Source of the DNA: Planctomycetota bacterium
Lineage (GTDB): Bacteria; Planctomycetota; Phycisphaerae; SM23-33
NCBI GenBank assembly: GCA_021160865.1
Contig: JAGHBS010000014.1
Span: 1 to 12,465 of the forward strand
Length of the DNA stretch: 12,465 bases
Direction of reading: 5' to 3'
Below, in pieces: positions 1 to 7,102 of this stretch; the first letter of the stretch is position 1, and each line of letters starts with the position of its first letter. The notes below the pieces were generated by a model that saw only the letters and a list, made by a program, of their open reading frames with translations, did not search any database and was not told the origin of the DNA. The position numbers and the translations under genes were made by a program.

Positions 1-11
1 GAAAGGATGAC

Positions 12-968
12 ATGGAAACCGCTCTTGAGCGACGCGCCCCGGCGGGTGCAGTTCCTATCTGGGAACTTGAGTTTCACTTGTGGAACAAGGTTTCCAAGCG
101 CCATGCTATTTTCGGTGAGGAGTTTACAAAATTAACTAATGCGGAGCAGGAAAAGGCTATCAGAACTAATGCAGAGGTCATATTTGAGGTTTCACGGGAT
201 TTGCACTTTTCAGCTGTAACCGTGCCTTGTGGTTTTTGGGAGATAGCCCCTGGACAAATGGCATATTATACCCTGCCTGAAGATGCGCGATACCGACAGG
301 TACAGGCTTTGCACAGAGATGCACCTAAGGATTTTATGTTGGTTGCAATTGTCAGTGCTGTGATGAGTATCCCATCAGCAAGTGAGTATGTCGAGTTTTC
401 CTACAAGTTGTTCGATGCCCCTGATGAGATTGATCAGCGAGCAAGGGATACATTGAAGCAAGGCTTGGAGGTGGCGAGACGATTTGCCGATTGCGGGGTT
501 GAGGCGATCTGCACTGCTTCGGATATAGCCGATAATCGGGGGCCATTCTTCAATCCTGAACAGATGAAGCGATTTATTCTTCCATATCTTCATGAATGGG
601 CAGAGGAGATCAAGGCAATGGGACTTTATGCAATCCTTCATTCTGATGGTAACCTCATGCCGGTAATTGATGAGATTGCCGATAGCGGTATCGATGCCTT
701 ACAGGCGATTGATCCGGTGGCAGGGATGGATATGCAAAAGACCAAAGACGCTGTCGGTGGCAGGATTTGCCTTTGCGGAAATGTTGATTGTGGTACGCTG
801 GTAAGGGGTAAGCCTAAAGATGTCTTCGAGCAAACGAAGCAGCTGCTTATGAGTTGCAAAGATGGTGGAGGATTGGTGCTTGGTGCGTCCAATGCCGTTC
901 AGCAAGAAGTACCTGCGGAAAACTATCTTGCTATGATTCGAGCATGGGAGGAATTCGGCAGGTACTGA
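12..968 (+). CDS. Uroporphyrinogen decarboxylase family protein (MtaA/CmuA-like, methyltransferase type)
   Basis: A 318-residue protein that looks complete. Its N-terminus has the family's usual opening (charged helix, then a P-I-W element near residue 20), and an AAAGGA ribosome site at 2-7 precedes the ATG. A TGA at 8-10 could be the stop of an upstream gene, which would make this a coupled downstream cistron. The C-terminal half shows typical features: a DIADNRG-like segment near 175, FFNPEQMKRFILPYL near 184, LHSDGN near 215 (the place where methyltransferase-type members carry a metal-binding His motif), and GGRICLCGNVD near 255. Classical HemE makes coproporphyrinogen. Family members of this divergent kind usually move methyl groups to or from corrinoids or thiols, often beside corrinoid proteins, but no such partner is visible here. 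The substrate is unknown. I am confident of the fold and unsure of the reaction. Confidence 0.85.
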   Translation: METALERRAPAGAVPIWELEFHLWNKVSKRHAIFGEEFTKLTNAEQEKAIRTNAEVIFEVSRDLHFSAVTVPCGFWEIAPGQMAYYTLPEDARYRQVQALHRDAPKDFMLVAIVSAVMSIPSASEYVEFSYKLFDAPDEIDQRARDTLKQGLEVARRFADCGVEAICTASDIADNRGPFFNPEQMKRFILPYLHEWAEEIKAMGLYAILHSDGNLMPVIDEIADSGIDALQAIDPVAGMDMQKTKDAVGGRICLCGNVDCGTLVRGKPKDVFEQTKQLLMSCKDGGGLVLGASNAVQQEVPAENYLAMIRAWEEFGRY

Positions 969-1100
969 TACTGATATGATTGGCACGCCGCCAAAATCTT
1001 TGTTTCGTCAGGTTGAGTTAATGAAAGATTGCTGGTTGCGATTATGTTTTGCATGGAGGCGGTGTCTCGTAATCATATATAATTTTTGCAAAATAACCCC

Positions 1101-1133
1101 TTGCAATTAAAGATAATCATGATATATTATAAT
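1101..1133 (+). promoter_or_regulatory. Candidate sigma70-type promoter for the prepilin gene
   Basis: TTGCAA at 1101-1106 is a near-consensus -35 box. It is followed by overlapping -10-like boxes: TATATT at 1123-1128 (16-base spacer), TATTAT at 1125-1130 (18-base spacer) and TATAAT at 1128-1133 (21 bases, too far). The surroundings are AT-rich, and the site lies about 110 bases before the prepilin start, leaving a long 5' leader with hairpins. The call rests on motif similarity only. Confidence 0.45.
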
Positions 1134-1182
1134 TGTTAGTGCGAATGAGTAGTACAAAATATGTATTGTCTTGAGTAGAGAC

Positions 1183-1226
1183 GTTAGCCTTTCTGGCTAG
1201 TTTTGTGAACTCGGGTTTTGAAAGGC
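1183..1226 (+). promoter_or_regulatory. Two mutually exclusive hairpins in the prepilin leader
   Basis: Hairpin A pairs 1183-1189 with 1195-1201 (seven pairs, two of them G-U, 5-base loop) and is followed by a short T run. Hairpin B pairs GCCTTTC at 1187-1193 with an exact GAAAGGC at 1220-1226 across a 26-base loop. Both need the bases 1187-1189, so only one can form at a time. The element ends about 20-35 bases before the possible start codons. It could be a leader switch or could be chance. It does not match a riboswitch class that I can recognise. Confidence 0.35.
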
Positions 1227-1260
1227 ATTTCAGTAAGGTAGTTTTATGAAAGGACTTATG

Positions 1261-2064
1261 ATGAAAAAAGTAAGGGTTTTTCAAGGTAGGTATTTGAGCG
1301 GTTATAGCCGTCGGAGAGGAGTTGGTTTTACACTGGTAGAGTTGTTGGTTGTGGTAGCTATCATAGCCCTTTTGATTTCCATCCTGTTGCCATCACTTCA
1401 AAGGGCTAAAGAGGAGGCACGTGTGGTAGTTTGCAAGACAAACCTCAAGGGGCTGGGACTTGCCTTTGTACAATATGCCAACGAAAACAATGATTGGTAT
1501 CCTGCAGGAGCAGCCTTCGGAGGCGACCCACCCACTTGGGATGGTATTCTCAAAGAAGGTGGTTATTTCGATGACATCGCGCTCTTGAAATGTCCCAGCG
1601 ATAAGTTGTTTCGTGAGGAGGTATATTATCCGCGATCTTATGCAATCAATCTTGATGTAACATGGATGGGTCCAGGCGCATGGGGAGACGCAAACGGGTA
1701 CGATCCTTACATACCTCCATTTCCCTGGCCCGGTTGGGTCCATAAGATAACGGACGTAGAGGTACCTGCTGATACTATCCTCCTGGCAGATCAGTGGATA
1801 TCGTGGTACTACGGTTCTAGTCCTGTACCAGGTAGGTATAACGTCTATCGTGGCTGTGCGGTATTCTGGTACTCATGGCATGGGTACGACAATACGTATC
1901 GCGGGGTAACTTACAACCACAGAAGTAAAGATTCGGCGAATTTCTTATTCTGTGATGGACATGCGGCGACGCTGTCTAAAGATGACCCCAATGTCCAAAC
2001 TACCACCAGCGAGGATCCGGACGCAGAAGACGCGGGATATTACTGGAAACGTGTAAAAGAATAG
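1261..2064 (+). CDS. Prepilin-type protein with N-terminal cleavage/methylation motif and H-Xn-DG box
   Basis: A type IV pilin-like or type II pseudopilin-like protein, 267 residues from this start. Two starts compete. ATG 1246 has only a weak AAGG upstream, whereas AAAGGA at 1249-1254 sits six bases before ATG 1261 (and three before ATG 1258), so I prefer 1261. The class III signal is clear: an arginine-rich leader (SRRRGVG), cleavage expected after Gly22, then FTLVELL with the Glu at mature position 5, then about 20 hydrophobic residues. The rest is rich in Trp, Tyr and Gly. Near the C-terminus, after NHRSKDSANF, a CDGH motif matches the H-X9-DG box of large planctomycete and lentisphaere paralogue families, except that 11 residues separate His from Asp-Gly. 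The protein is probably cleaved by a prepilin peptidase, which is not in this window. It may be a substrate of the Pil machine encoded convergently, or a pseudopilin of a separate secretion system. Confidence 0.88.
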   Translation: MKKVRVFQGRYLSGYSRRRGVGFTLVELLVVVAIIALLISILLPSLQRAKEEARVVVCKTNLKGLGLAFVQYANENNDWYPAGAAFGGDPPTWDGILKEGGYFDDIALLKCPSDKLFREEVYYPRSYAINLDVTWMGPGAWGDANGYDPYIPPFPWPGWVHKITDVEVPADTILLADQWISWYYGSSPVPGRYNVYRGCAVFWYSWHGYDNTYRGVTYNHRSKDSANFLFCDGHAATLSKDDPNVQTTTSEDPDAEDAGYYWKRVKE

Positions 2065-2247
2065 TTATGACCCCTAATACCAGATACTTAAAAACTACCT
2101 GGGTAAAATTGTGTTACGAAAAGGCAGTTTTTCCTCCCAAAAATCAGGTAGGGTGAAGAAAGTTGATGGGTGATTAAAATGCAATAGCAGGGATGTATAG
2201 TTTCCACCGAAGGGCATATTTCTAAGGGAAGTTGTAGGAAATATAGG
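2065..2247 (+). other. Spacer after the prepilin gene, with inverted repeat
   Basis: CTACCTG at 2095-2101 is exactly complementary to CAGGTAG at 2145-2151. The stem can be continued by GG (2102-2103) with CC (2137-2138) across a bulge. Within the loop, GAAAA at 2118-2122 can pair with TTTTC at 2129-2133. No T tract follows, so this is not a standard intrinsic terminator. It may be a structured 3' end or leader. The rest of the spacer leads to the ribosome site of the next gene; I see no strong promoter. Confidence 0.35.
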
Positions 2248-2529
2248 ATGGAATCGATTAAACGTTTGTTATTAGGAATAGGTCTTGATAATGAAGATGG
2301 GCACGTCCGCTTGACTCATGGAGAGAATTTTTATATCATTGGTGGAAGTAAAGAAACCCACGAAGTTATGCAGGAAAAGTTCATACGATTTAGTGAAAAA
2401 CTTAAAGACAAAGGCAAACGGCTGGAGCAGTTAAGGAAGGAGGAGTTTTTTGAATTAGCTGATGAGTGCGATATGAATATCATCGTGACGGATGATGTTG
2501 ATTGGTCTGATGCCGAAGGGAGAAGATGA
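2248..2529 (+). CDS. Small hypothetical protein (93 residues)
   Basis: I do not recognise a family. The start is supported by TAGGAA at 2235-2240, seven bases before the ATG. The protein is soluble, with no signal peptide or membrane segment. It begins with an amphipathic stretch (MESIKRLLLGIGLD), followed by a short beta-like section (ENFYIIGGSKETHE), a highly charged helix or short coiled coil from about 42 to 75 (KEDGK-type residues, LRKEEFFELADE), and an acidic tail (IIVTDDVDWSDAEG). The pattern of a short beta hairpin plus a long charged helix fits a small regulatory or adaptor protein, but no function can be assigned. It is the last plus-strand gene before the convergent pilus operon and lies downstream of the prepilin gene. 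Regular codon structure and the ribosome site make it likely to be real. Confidence 0.7.
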   Translation: MESIKRLLLGIGLDNEDGHVRLTHGENFYIIGGSKETHEVMQEKFIRFSEKLKDKGKRLEQLRKEEFFELADECDMNIIVTDDVDWSDAEGRR

Positions 2530-2565
2530 GTTAGGTAGGGGGAGACGGGTTTAAAGCAGATATTT
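2530..2565. other. Convergent 36-bp gap between the small hypothetical gene and pilC
   Basis: The stop codons of the two converging genes are only 36 bp apart. I see no GC-rich hairpin followed by a T run on either strand, so transcription may read through or end by a factor-dependent route. A short A/T stretch (ATATTTTTATT) near 2560 is the only terminator-like trace. Confidence 0.4.
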
Positions 2566-3783
2566 TTATTGTGTTACTACCCGCGAGATGCTGAATATCG
2601 GAAGTAACATTGCAACTGCAACGCCACCGACGACCATACCCATTATCATAATCATAGCAGGTTCGATAAAGTTTGTAGTCGTCTTTATAGCGATTTCCAA
2701 ATCCTGTTGACAGAACTTTGCCAGTCGATCCAGTACTGCTCCGAGTTTCCCCGTTCGTTCGCCAGCACTTATCATCTGAGATACGTTTGGTGGGATGAGG
2801 GGATATTTACTCAATTCTTCCGAAAGGCTTGAACCTTCCTTGACCTTGGCTGCAACCTTCCGCCAGATATCCGCATAGAAGATGTTTCCGGAAACTTCAG
2901 CCGTTATCTCTAATGCGTCGAGCAAGCCCACGCCTGAATCTACTATTGTCGAGAGTGTCTGGAATGATCTTTCGAGTATCCTCTTTCGAAACATCTTACC
3001 GAGGACAGGTAAATTAATCTTTATCCGATCAAGCATCATTTTCCCGCTGGGGCTTTGGAGATAAAAGTATATCCCTGCTGTGATGAGGATTAGCACCGCC
3101 AGCACAGCCGACCAATTGTTGACGAGACCATTGGATATTCCAAGCAGTATTCGTGTTGGCAATGGTAATACAGCCCCTTTGCTGGCATATATCTTTTCGA
3201 ACCTCGGTAGGATAAATATAAGCATAATGATTACAACGGCTACGCAGAAGCAAAGCAAGCCTATCGGATAGGCAACGGCTCCCTTGACCTGTCGTCTTAT
3301 GCGATACTGTTCGTCGAGGTAGTGTGCGATTCTCTGAAGCATCTTGCCCATTGTCCCTGAGGCTTCCGATGCCTTGACCATCGAGATAAAAAGCTTGCTA
3401 AAGATTTTCGGATATTTACTCAAAGCGGTAGAGAACTCTACCCCACCTTTTACCTGATTGGATATGTCAATAACAACGTTGCGGAACTCTTCACGTTCTG
3501 CTTGCTGGGCGATGCAGTCCAGTGCGTCGGGTAACGAGACCCCCGTTTCGACCATTACAGCCAATTGATTGGCGAAGAAGATGATTTCCTCGTGACGAGC
3601 ATGGGTTTTGTTGGAGTTTGCCTGCGATGCCTCCGTGGTAGATGATGTTTGTTCATAGAGACTTATAATGACATTTCCTTGTTGATGGAGAAGACGCGAC
3701 GCCTCGGCCATATCATTGGCTTCTATTACACCGCTGTTAGTAATGCCATTATTGTTCCTGACATGGAATACAAATCTTGCCAT
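2566..3783 (-). CDS. pilC: PilC/GspF-type inner-membrane platform protein
   Basis: A 405-residue protein, the usual length for the type II secretion F family. An N-terminal domain (1-45, with MARFVFHVRN and a V-I-E-A-x-D-x-x-E-A element) precedes two homologous cytoplasmic F domains, at about 66-190 and 268-390. Each holds the typical pattern: FxxQLAxMVExGVSLPDAL in the first, FQTLSTIVDSGVGLLDAL in the second, followed by KGG/KEG and later ASExSG or AGExTGKLG. Membrane segments are seen near 171-193, 222-242 and 373-397. The protein anchors the pilus motor and couples PilB and PilT to fibre assembly and disassembly. It follows pilT by 25 bases and is the last gene of the operon. Its ribosome site is weak (GGAG 13 bases upstream), so translation may be partly coupled. 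Since pilB and pilT are present, PilC is preferred over GspF. Confidence 0.93.
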   Translation of the reverse strand: MARFVFHVRNNNGITNSGVIEANDMAEASRLLHQQGNVIISLYEQTSSTTEASQANSNKTHARHEEIIFFANQLAVMVETGVSLPDALDCIAQQAEREEFRNVVIDISNQVKGGVEFSTALSKYPKIFSKLFISMVKASEASGTMGKMLQRIAHYLDEQYRIRRQVKGAVAYPIGLLCFCVAVVIIMLIFILPRFEKIYASKGAVLPLPTRILLGISNGLVNNWSAVLAVLILITAGIYFYLQSPSGKMMLDRIKINLPVLGKMFRKRILERSFQTLSTIVDSGVGLLDALEITAEVSGNIFYADIWRKVAAKVKEGSSLSEELSKYPLIPPNVSQMISAGERTGKLGAVLDRLAKFCQQDLEIAIKTTTNFIEPAMIMIMGMVVGGVAVAMLLPIFSISRVVTQ

Positions 3784-3808
3784 CTTGTTTGCCGCTCCGT
3801 GTGGATTT

Positions 3809-4900
3809 CTATGCTGTTAATGCTCTTATCATCTTTTCTTGATCTTCAGCATTTATAATAGCCTCTTCGGGGCTGATGTGTCCGGCACGGGCAAGTTGCA
3901 GAATGGATTCGTCCATCCGTTGCATACCCATATTTTTGCCTGTTTCGATCATTCCACCGATGAGGTGGGTTTCTTTATCGCGTATTGCCCTTTGTATTGC
4001 AGGAGTGGCAATCATAATTTCAGCAGCAGGTATCAAGCCGCCGGTTAGCCTATCGTGGAAGAGTTTTTGACAGATAACGCCTCGGAGCGTATTAGAGAGT
4101 TGGATTCGTACCTGTCCTTGCTGTTCGGCAGGGAAGACATCGATAATTCGGTCGATTGTTTGAACAGCCGTAGATGTGTGTAGTGTTGCCAGTATTAGGT
4201 GTCCGGTCTCTGCTGCTGTGAGTACTGCCGAGATAGTTTCCAGGTCTCGCATTTCTCCGATGAGTACGACATCGGGTCGTTGTCTGACAATATGCCTCAA
4301 TGCTGAGGCAAAGCTCGGCACATCTACTCCGATTTCCCGTTGCTCTATAATGCTTTTTTCATGGCGGAAGATATATTCGATTGGGTCTTCGAGTGTGACG
4401 ATGTGATAATTGTAATGCTGATTCATATATTGTATCACTGCTGCTAAGGTGGTGCTTTTGCCACAGGCTGCTCCACCAGTTACCAATACTAAGCCATGTG
4501 GCAGTTTAGCAAAGTCAATTATCCGTTTGGGAAGTCTTAGTTGCTCGAAATCAGGTATCTGGTGAGGTATATACCGAAGGGCTGCTCCAATTGTTCCACG
4601 TTGGCGATGGATGTTAATGCGAAAGCGACCCTTTCCGCGCTTCCCAACTGCAAAATCAATATCGCCATATTCGTTTAGCCGTTTGGACTGCTCATCGGTC
4701 AATAAGGGGAAAAATATCTCTTCGATGTCAGATGGTTTTACCGGCTCGGTACCAATTAATCTCATTCTACCAGCGATCCACGCTGCTGGTGGTACACCGG
4801 GGGTTAGTACTATATCGCTTGCACCGATTTCCAGGACGATTTCGAAAATTTCGTCAATGTTCTTAATCATCATTTTTATTGTTTGCGTTTGCATCTCCAT
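3809..4900 (-). CDS. pilT: PilT-type pilus retraction ATPase with altered P-loop
   Basis: A 363-residue hexameric ATPase of the PilT family. A TTG at 4915 would add five residues, but GGAG at 4910-4913 lies nine bases before ATG 4900, which I take as the start. The N-domain carries ASDIVLTPGVPP, and GRFRINIHRQRG follows near 91. The catalytic core has the Asp box (VTLEDPIE), the Walker B region RPDVVLIGEMRD, the His box ATLHTSTA and the PilT-specific AAETGHLILATLHT and IDRIIDVFPAEQQ. The C-terminal part resembles PilT (AIRDKETHLIGGMIETG, then MQRMDESILQLARAG). The Walker A is odd: it reads GGAACGKS instead of the usual GPTGSGKS. The key Lys and Ser remain, so ATP binding is likely but unusual. 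The gene starts 15 bases after pilB ends. PilT motors pull pili back, giving twitching motility or DNA uptake. Confidence 0.93.
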   Translation of the reverse strand: MEMQTQTIKMMIKNIDEIFEIVLEIGASDIVLTPGVPPAAWIAGRMRLIGTEPVKPSDIEEIFFPLLTDEQSKRLNEYGDIDFAVGKRGKGRFRINIHRQRGTIGAALRYIPHQIPDFEQLRLPKRIIDFAKLPHGLVLVTGGAACGKSTTLAAVIQYMNQHYNYHIVTLEDPIEYIFRHEKSIIEQREIGVDVPSFASALRHIVRQRPDVVLIGEMRDLETISAVLTAAETGHLILATLHTSTAVQTIDRIIDVFPAEQQGQVRIQLSNTLRGVICQKLFHDRLTGGLIPAAEIMIATPAIQRAIRDKETHLIGGMIETGKNMGMQRMDESILQLARAGHISPEEAIINAEDQEKMIRALTA

Positions 4901-4915
4901 GCTGATTATCTCCAA

Positions 4916-6628
4916 TCAAGCAGCCGTTACACGGAATACCTCTTCGATAGTTGTGATTCCTGCTTTTACTTTTTCCATGCCATCTTGCCTGAGAGGTTTC
5001 ATTCCGCTCTCGAGTGCTATTCTTCTTAGCTCGTTGACATTGGGCGAGGCGGTAATGTAGTCCCGCATAGCATCGTCCACAATGAGTAATTCGTATATTC
5101 CAATCCGTCCGGAATAGCCTGTATTTCTACATTTCTTACATCCGACGCCGTGATAGAATGTTTCGACCTCTCCGACGAGACGTTCGACAATTCGGCGGGT
5201 GCTTATCGGGGGATCATAAGGTTCCTTACAATTCGTACATATCTTTCGTACCAGCCGCTGAGCCATGACGGCTACCATAGAGGCTGCTACAAGGTAGGGT
5301 TTTACGCCGATATTAATTAGACGAGTGATTGAGCTGGGGGCATCGTTGGTGTGTAGCGTTGAGAAGACAAGATGGCCGGTCAGGGCGGCTTGAACGGCGA
5401 TCTGGGCAGTCTCGGCATCGCGAATCTCGCCGACCATGATTATGTCTGGGTCCTGACGAAGCAACGCACGCAACTCGGTCGCAAATGTAAGACCAATTCG
5501 CTCGTTTACCTGAAATTGATTAACCCACGGTAGTTTGAATTCGATAGGGTCTTCTATGGTGCAGATATTAATCTCATCATTGTTAAGTTCCTTCAGAGCG
5601 CTGTAAAGTGTGGTGCTTTTTCCACTACCAGTAGGGCCGGTTACTAAAATGATTCCATTAGGGGAAGATATAACCTTACGCCATTGTTTTAGCGTTTCAT
5701 AATTCAGCCCCAGTTTTTCTAAGTTGACCAAAACGTTATTGTTATCAATAATTCGGAGTACAACTTTCTCACCAGCCTTTCCGTTAAGCGTTGAGACGCG
5801 AAGATCAATAGGACGAGACTTCATTACAACATGAATGCTACCATCCTGAGGCAGTCTGCGTTCGGATATATCAAGACCGGCCATTATCTTAATCCTGCTG
5901 ACTATTGCGGGAAGGAGTTTGTACGGTAGGCGCATTTTTTCATATAATCTGCCGTCAACTCTGTACCTTACCCGCAGCATTCGCTCGTCCGGCTCGATGT
6001 GAATGTCAGAGGCACCTTCATTGATTGCATTTGAGATAAGATAATTAACCATGCGGATTACCGGTGAATCGCCTGCCACTGCTTCTAAATCAACCAATTC
6101 CTCGACATTGTTTTCGACCAGGGCAATTTCACCGGCATCTATTTCGTTGACGATATCGTCGATGACAAACACATTAGCCTGGGGGAGGTGCGTTTCAAGC
6201 GTACTTCTTATATCCTTGGCAGTGGCGCAGACAATCTGCACGTCACAGCCTGTCATTCGGGCAATTTCCTCTATCAGGAAGACATTTGCAGGTTCAGATA
6301 CCGCAATCGTAAGTACACCACGAACCTTGAATAGCGGTAGTACAGCATGCTTTTGCAGAAATTCCTTTGGCAGGATATCGACCACTTTGGGATCAGCAAT
6401 CTTTCCAGAGACGCGAGCAAAGGGTATACCATATCCCTTTGCCAATGCCTCCATAATTTGCTCTTCGGTGCAAATTTTCTGCTGGACGAGGATTTCTCCC
6501 AGCAGAAATTCATTTCCCCCCATCTTCTGAAGCTGAAGTGCCTCCTCCAGCTGCTCTTTTGTTATAGCACCATTTTTTAGAAGCAGCTGACCTAATTGCA
6601 ATTTTTGATCTACATCCGTCGTACTCAT
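4916..6628 (-). CDS. pilB: PilB/GspE-type pilus assembly ATPase with MshEN-like N-domain
   Basis: A 570-residue motor that polymerises pilins. Start ATG 6628 is supported by AGGTGA, five bases upstream and overlapping the stop of the STAS gene; an in-frame GTG at 6637 is less likely. Residues 10-64 hold two helical repeats of the MshEN type (LGQLLLKNG..., then LLGEILVQQ...), followed by the second half of that domain to about 147. An acidic linker (154-185) leads to the ATPase: SDIHIEP near 207, Walker A GPTGSGKS (331-338), Asp box IEDPIEF, Walker B PDIIMVGEIRD near 394, His box STLHTNDAP, and the four zinc-binding cysteines at 464, 467, 497 and 500. These features mark assembly ATPases rather than PilT. 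MshEN domains can bind cyclic-di-GMP, but the leading Arg of both repeats is replaced here (Gln, Leu), so binding is uncertain. GspE of a type II system is the alternative; the neighbouring pilT favours PilB. Confidence 0.95.
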   Translation of the reverse strand: MSTTDVDQKLQLGQLLLKNGAITKEQLEEALQLQKMGGNEFLLGEILVQQKICTEEQIMEALAKGYGIPFARVSGKIADPKVVDILPKEFLQKHAVLPLFKVRGVLTIAVSEPANVFLIEEIARMTGCDVQIVCATAKDIRSTLETHLPQANVFVIDDIVNEIDAGEIALVENNVEELVDLEAVAGDSPVIRMVNYLISNAINEGASDIHIEPDERMLRVRYRVDGRLYEKMRLPYKLLPAIVSRIKIMAGLDISERRLPQDGSIHVVMKSRPIDLRVSTLNGKAGEKVVLRIIDNNNVLVNLEKLGLNYETLKQWRKVISSPNGIILVTGPTGSGKSTTLYSALKELNNDEINICTIEDPIEFKLPWVNQFQVNERIGLTFATELRALLRQDPDIIMVGEIRDAETAQIAVQAALTGHLVFSTLHTNDAPSSITRLINIGVKPYLVAASMVAVMAQRLVRKICTNCKEPYDPPISTRRIVERLVGEVETFYHGVGCKKCRNTGYSGRIGIYELLIVDDAMRDYITASPNVNELRRIALESGMKPLRQDGMEKVKAGITTIEEVFRVTAA

Positions 6629-6637
6629 TAGTATCAC

Positions 6638-7102
6638 CTATATTGACCTTACAGCCTCGGTAATATTGTCAAATTGCTCAAAGGCACCATCTAATCGTGT
6701 TATTTCCAGAATCTTCGAGACATTCTCATCCACGTTGACTAACTTTATCTCTCCGAGCCTTTCGCTAATTCGGTCGCGCAGGTCGAGTAGATACTCAAGC
6801 CCGGCTGAATCAATAAATGGAACTGCTTTGAGGTCCAAAACCAGCCCCCTTACCGGCGGAGTGGTTTGCGGAGGATTAACATTGGAATTTCCGGATTGTT
6901 CCAAAGTAGGAGAATTACTCTCTGCCTGATTTCTATCATGATTTTTTGGTGAGTGAAAGTGATTTTCTCTGTCGTTTGTATGATCGGAGGGCGGAAAATA
7001 GCGTTCGATAACTTGCTTGAAGGCATCAAGAGAATCCTCAGTCAATTCTCCCTTGCAGGTAAGGATAAGAGTCGAACCGTAGGTTTCCTCCGTTATATTC
7101 AT
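6638..7102 (-). CDS. STAS-domain protein (anti-sigma factor antagonist-like) with polar insertion
   Basis: A 154-residue protein with a STAS fold: an N-terminal strand-rich part (1-36, TLILTCKGELTEDSLDAFKQ), then a low-complexity segment of about 48 residues (37-84) rich in Asn, His, Pro and Ser, then the core (GLVLDLKAVPFIDSAGLEYLL, LVNVDENVSKILEIT). Ser99 in the IDSAGL motif is the expected phosphorylation site of SpoIIAA/RsbV-type switches. Usual STAS proteins of this type have about 100-115 residues, so the insertion, between strand and core, accounts for the extra length. The start overlaps the stop of the HD-GYP gene (ATGA) and has AGGAG at 7110-7114. No RsbW-type kinase or PP2C phosphatase is encoded here, so its partner is elsewhere. 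Its position suggests that it controls the pilus motor or a related switch; this is inferred. Confidence 0.85.
   Translation of the reverse strand: MNITEETYGSTLILTCKGELTEDSLDAFKQVIERYFPPSDHTNDRENHFHSPKNHDRNQAESNSPTLEQSGNSNVNPPQTTPPVRGLVLDLKAVPFIDSAGLEYLLDLRDRISERLGEIKLVNVDENVSKILEITRLDGAFEQFDNITEAVRSI

Larger units (their letters stand above)
969..1245. other. Intergenic region between the UroD-family gene and the prepilin gene
   Basis: This 277-bp spacer has no credible gene. It starts with a small direct repeat (TACTGA twice, around 963-974). A possible long-range stem pairs 985-992 with 1058-1065 (eight pairs, one wobble, about 65 bases of loop); it has no T tract and is not a convincing terminator. 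The middle (1070-1135) is very AT-rich and holds the best promoter candidate. The end (1183-1226) holds the two competing hairpins listed separately. Confidence 0.6.

Noticed and set aside
12..968. HemE (true uroporphyrinogen decarboxylase)
   Set aside because: It lacks the usual N-terminal sequence of HemE and has the HSDGN-type pattern of the methyltransferase-like branch; no haem genes are nearby.
981..998. TGGCACG, resembling the -24 element of a sigma54 promoter
   Set aside because: The expected GC of the -12 element is missing at the right spacing, and the site is about 260 bases before the prepilin gene.
1141..1245. Cyclic-di-GMP riboswitch (GEMM-like) before the prepilin gene
   Set aside because: Only a loose likeness around GACG...AGCC is seen; the GGCAAACC segment, tetraloop and receptor are absent.
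4611..5060. A 149-codon open frame on the plus strand
   Set aside because: Antisense shadow of pilT and pilB; Ser/Ile-rich translation with no family features.
6051..6530. A 159-codon open frame on the plus strand
   Set aside because: Antisense shadow of the N-terminal half of pilB; Ser/Thr-rich composition typical of an antisense frame.
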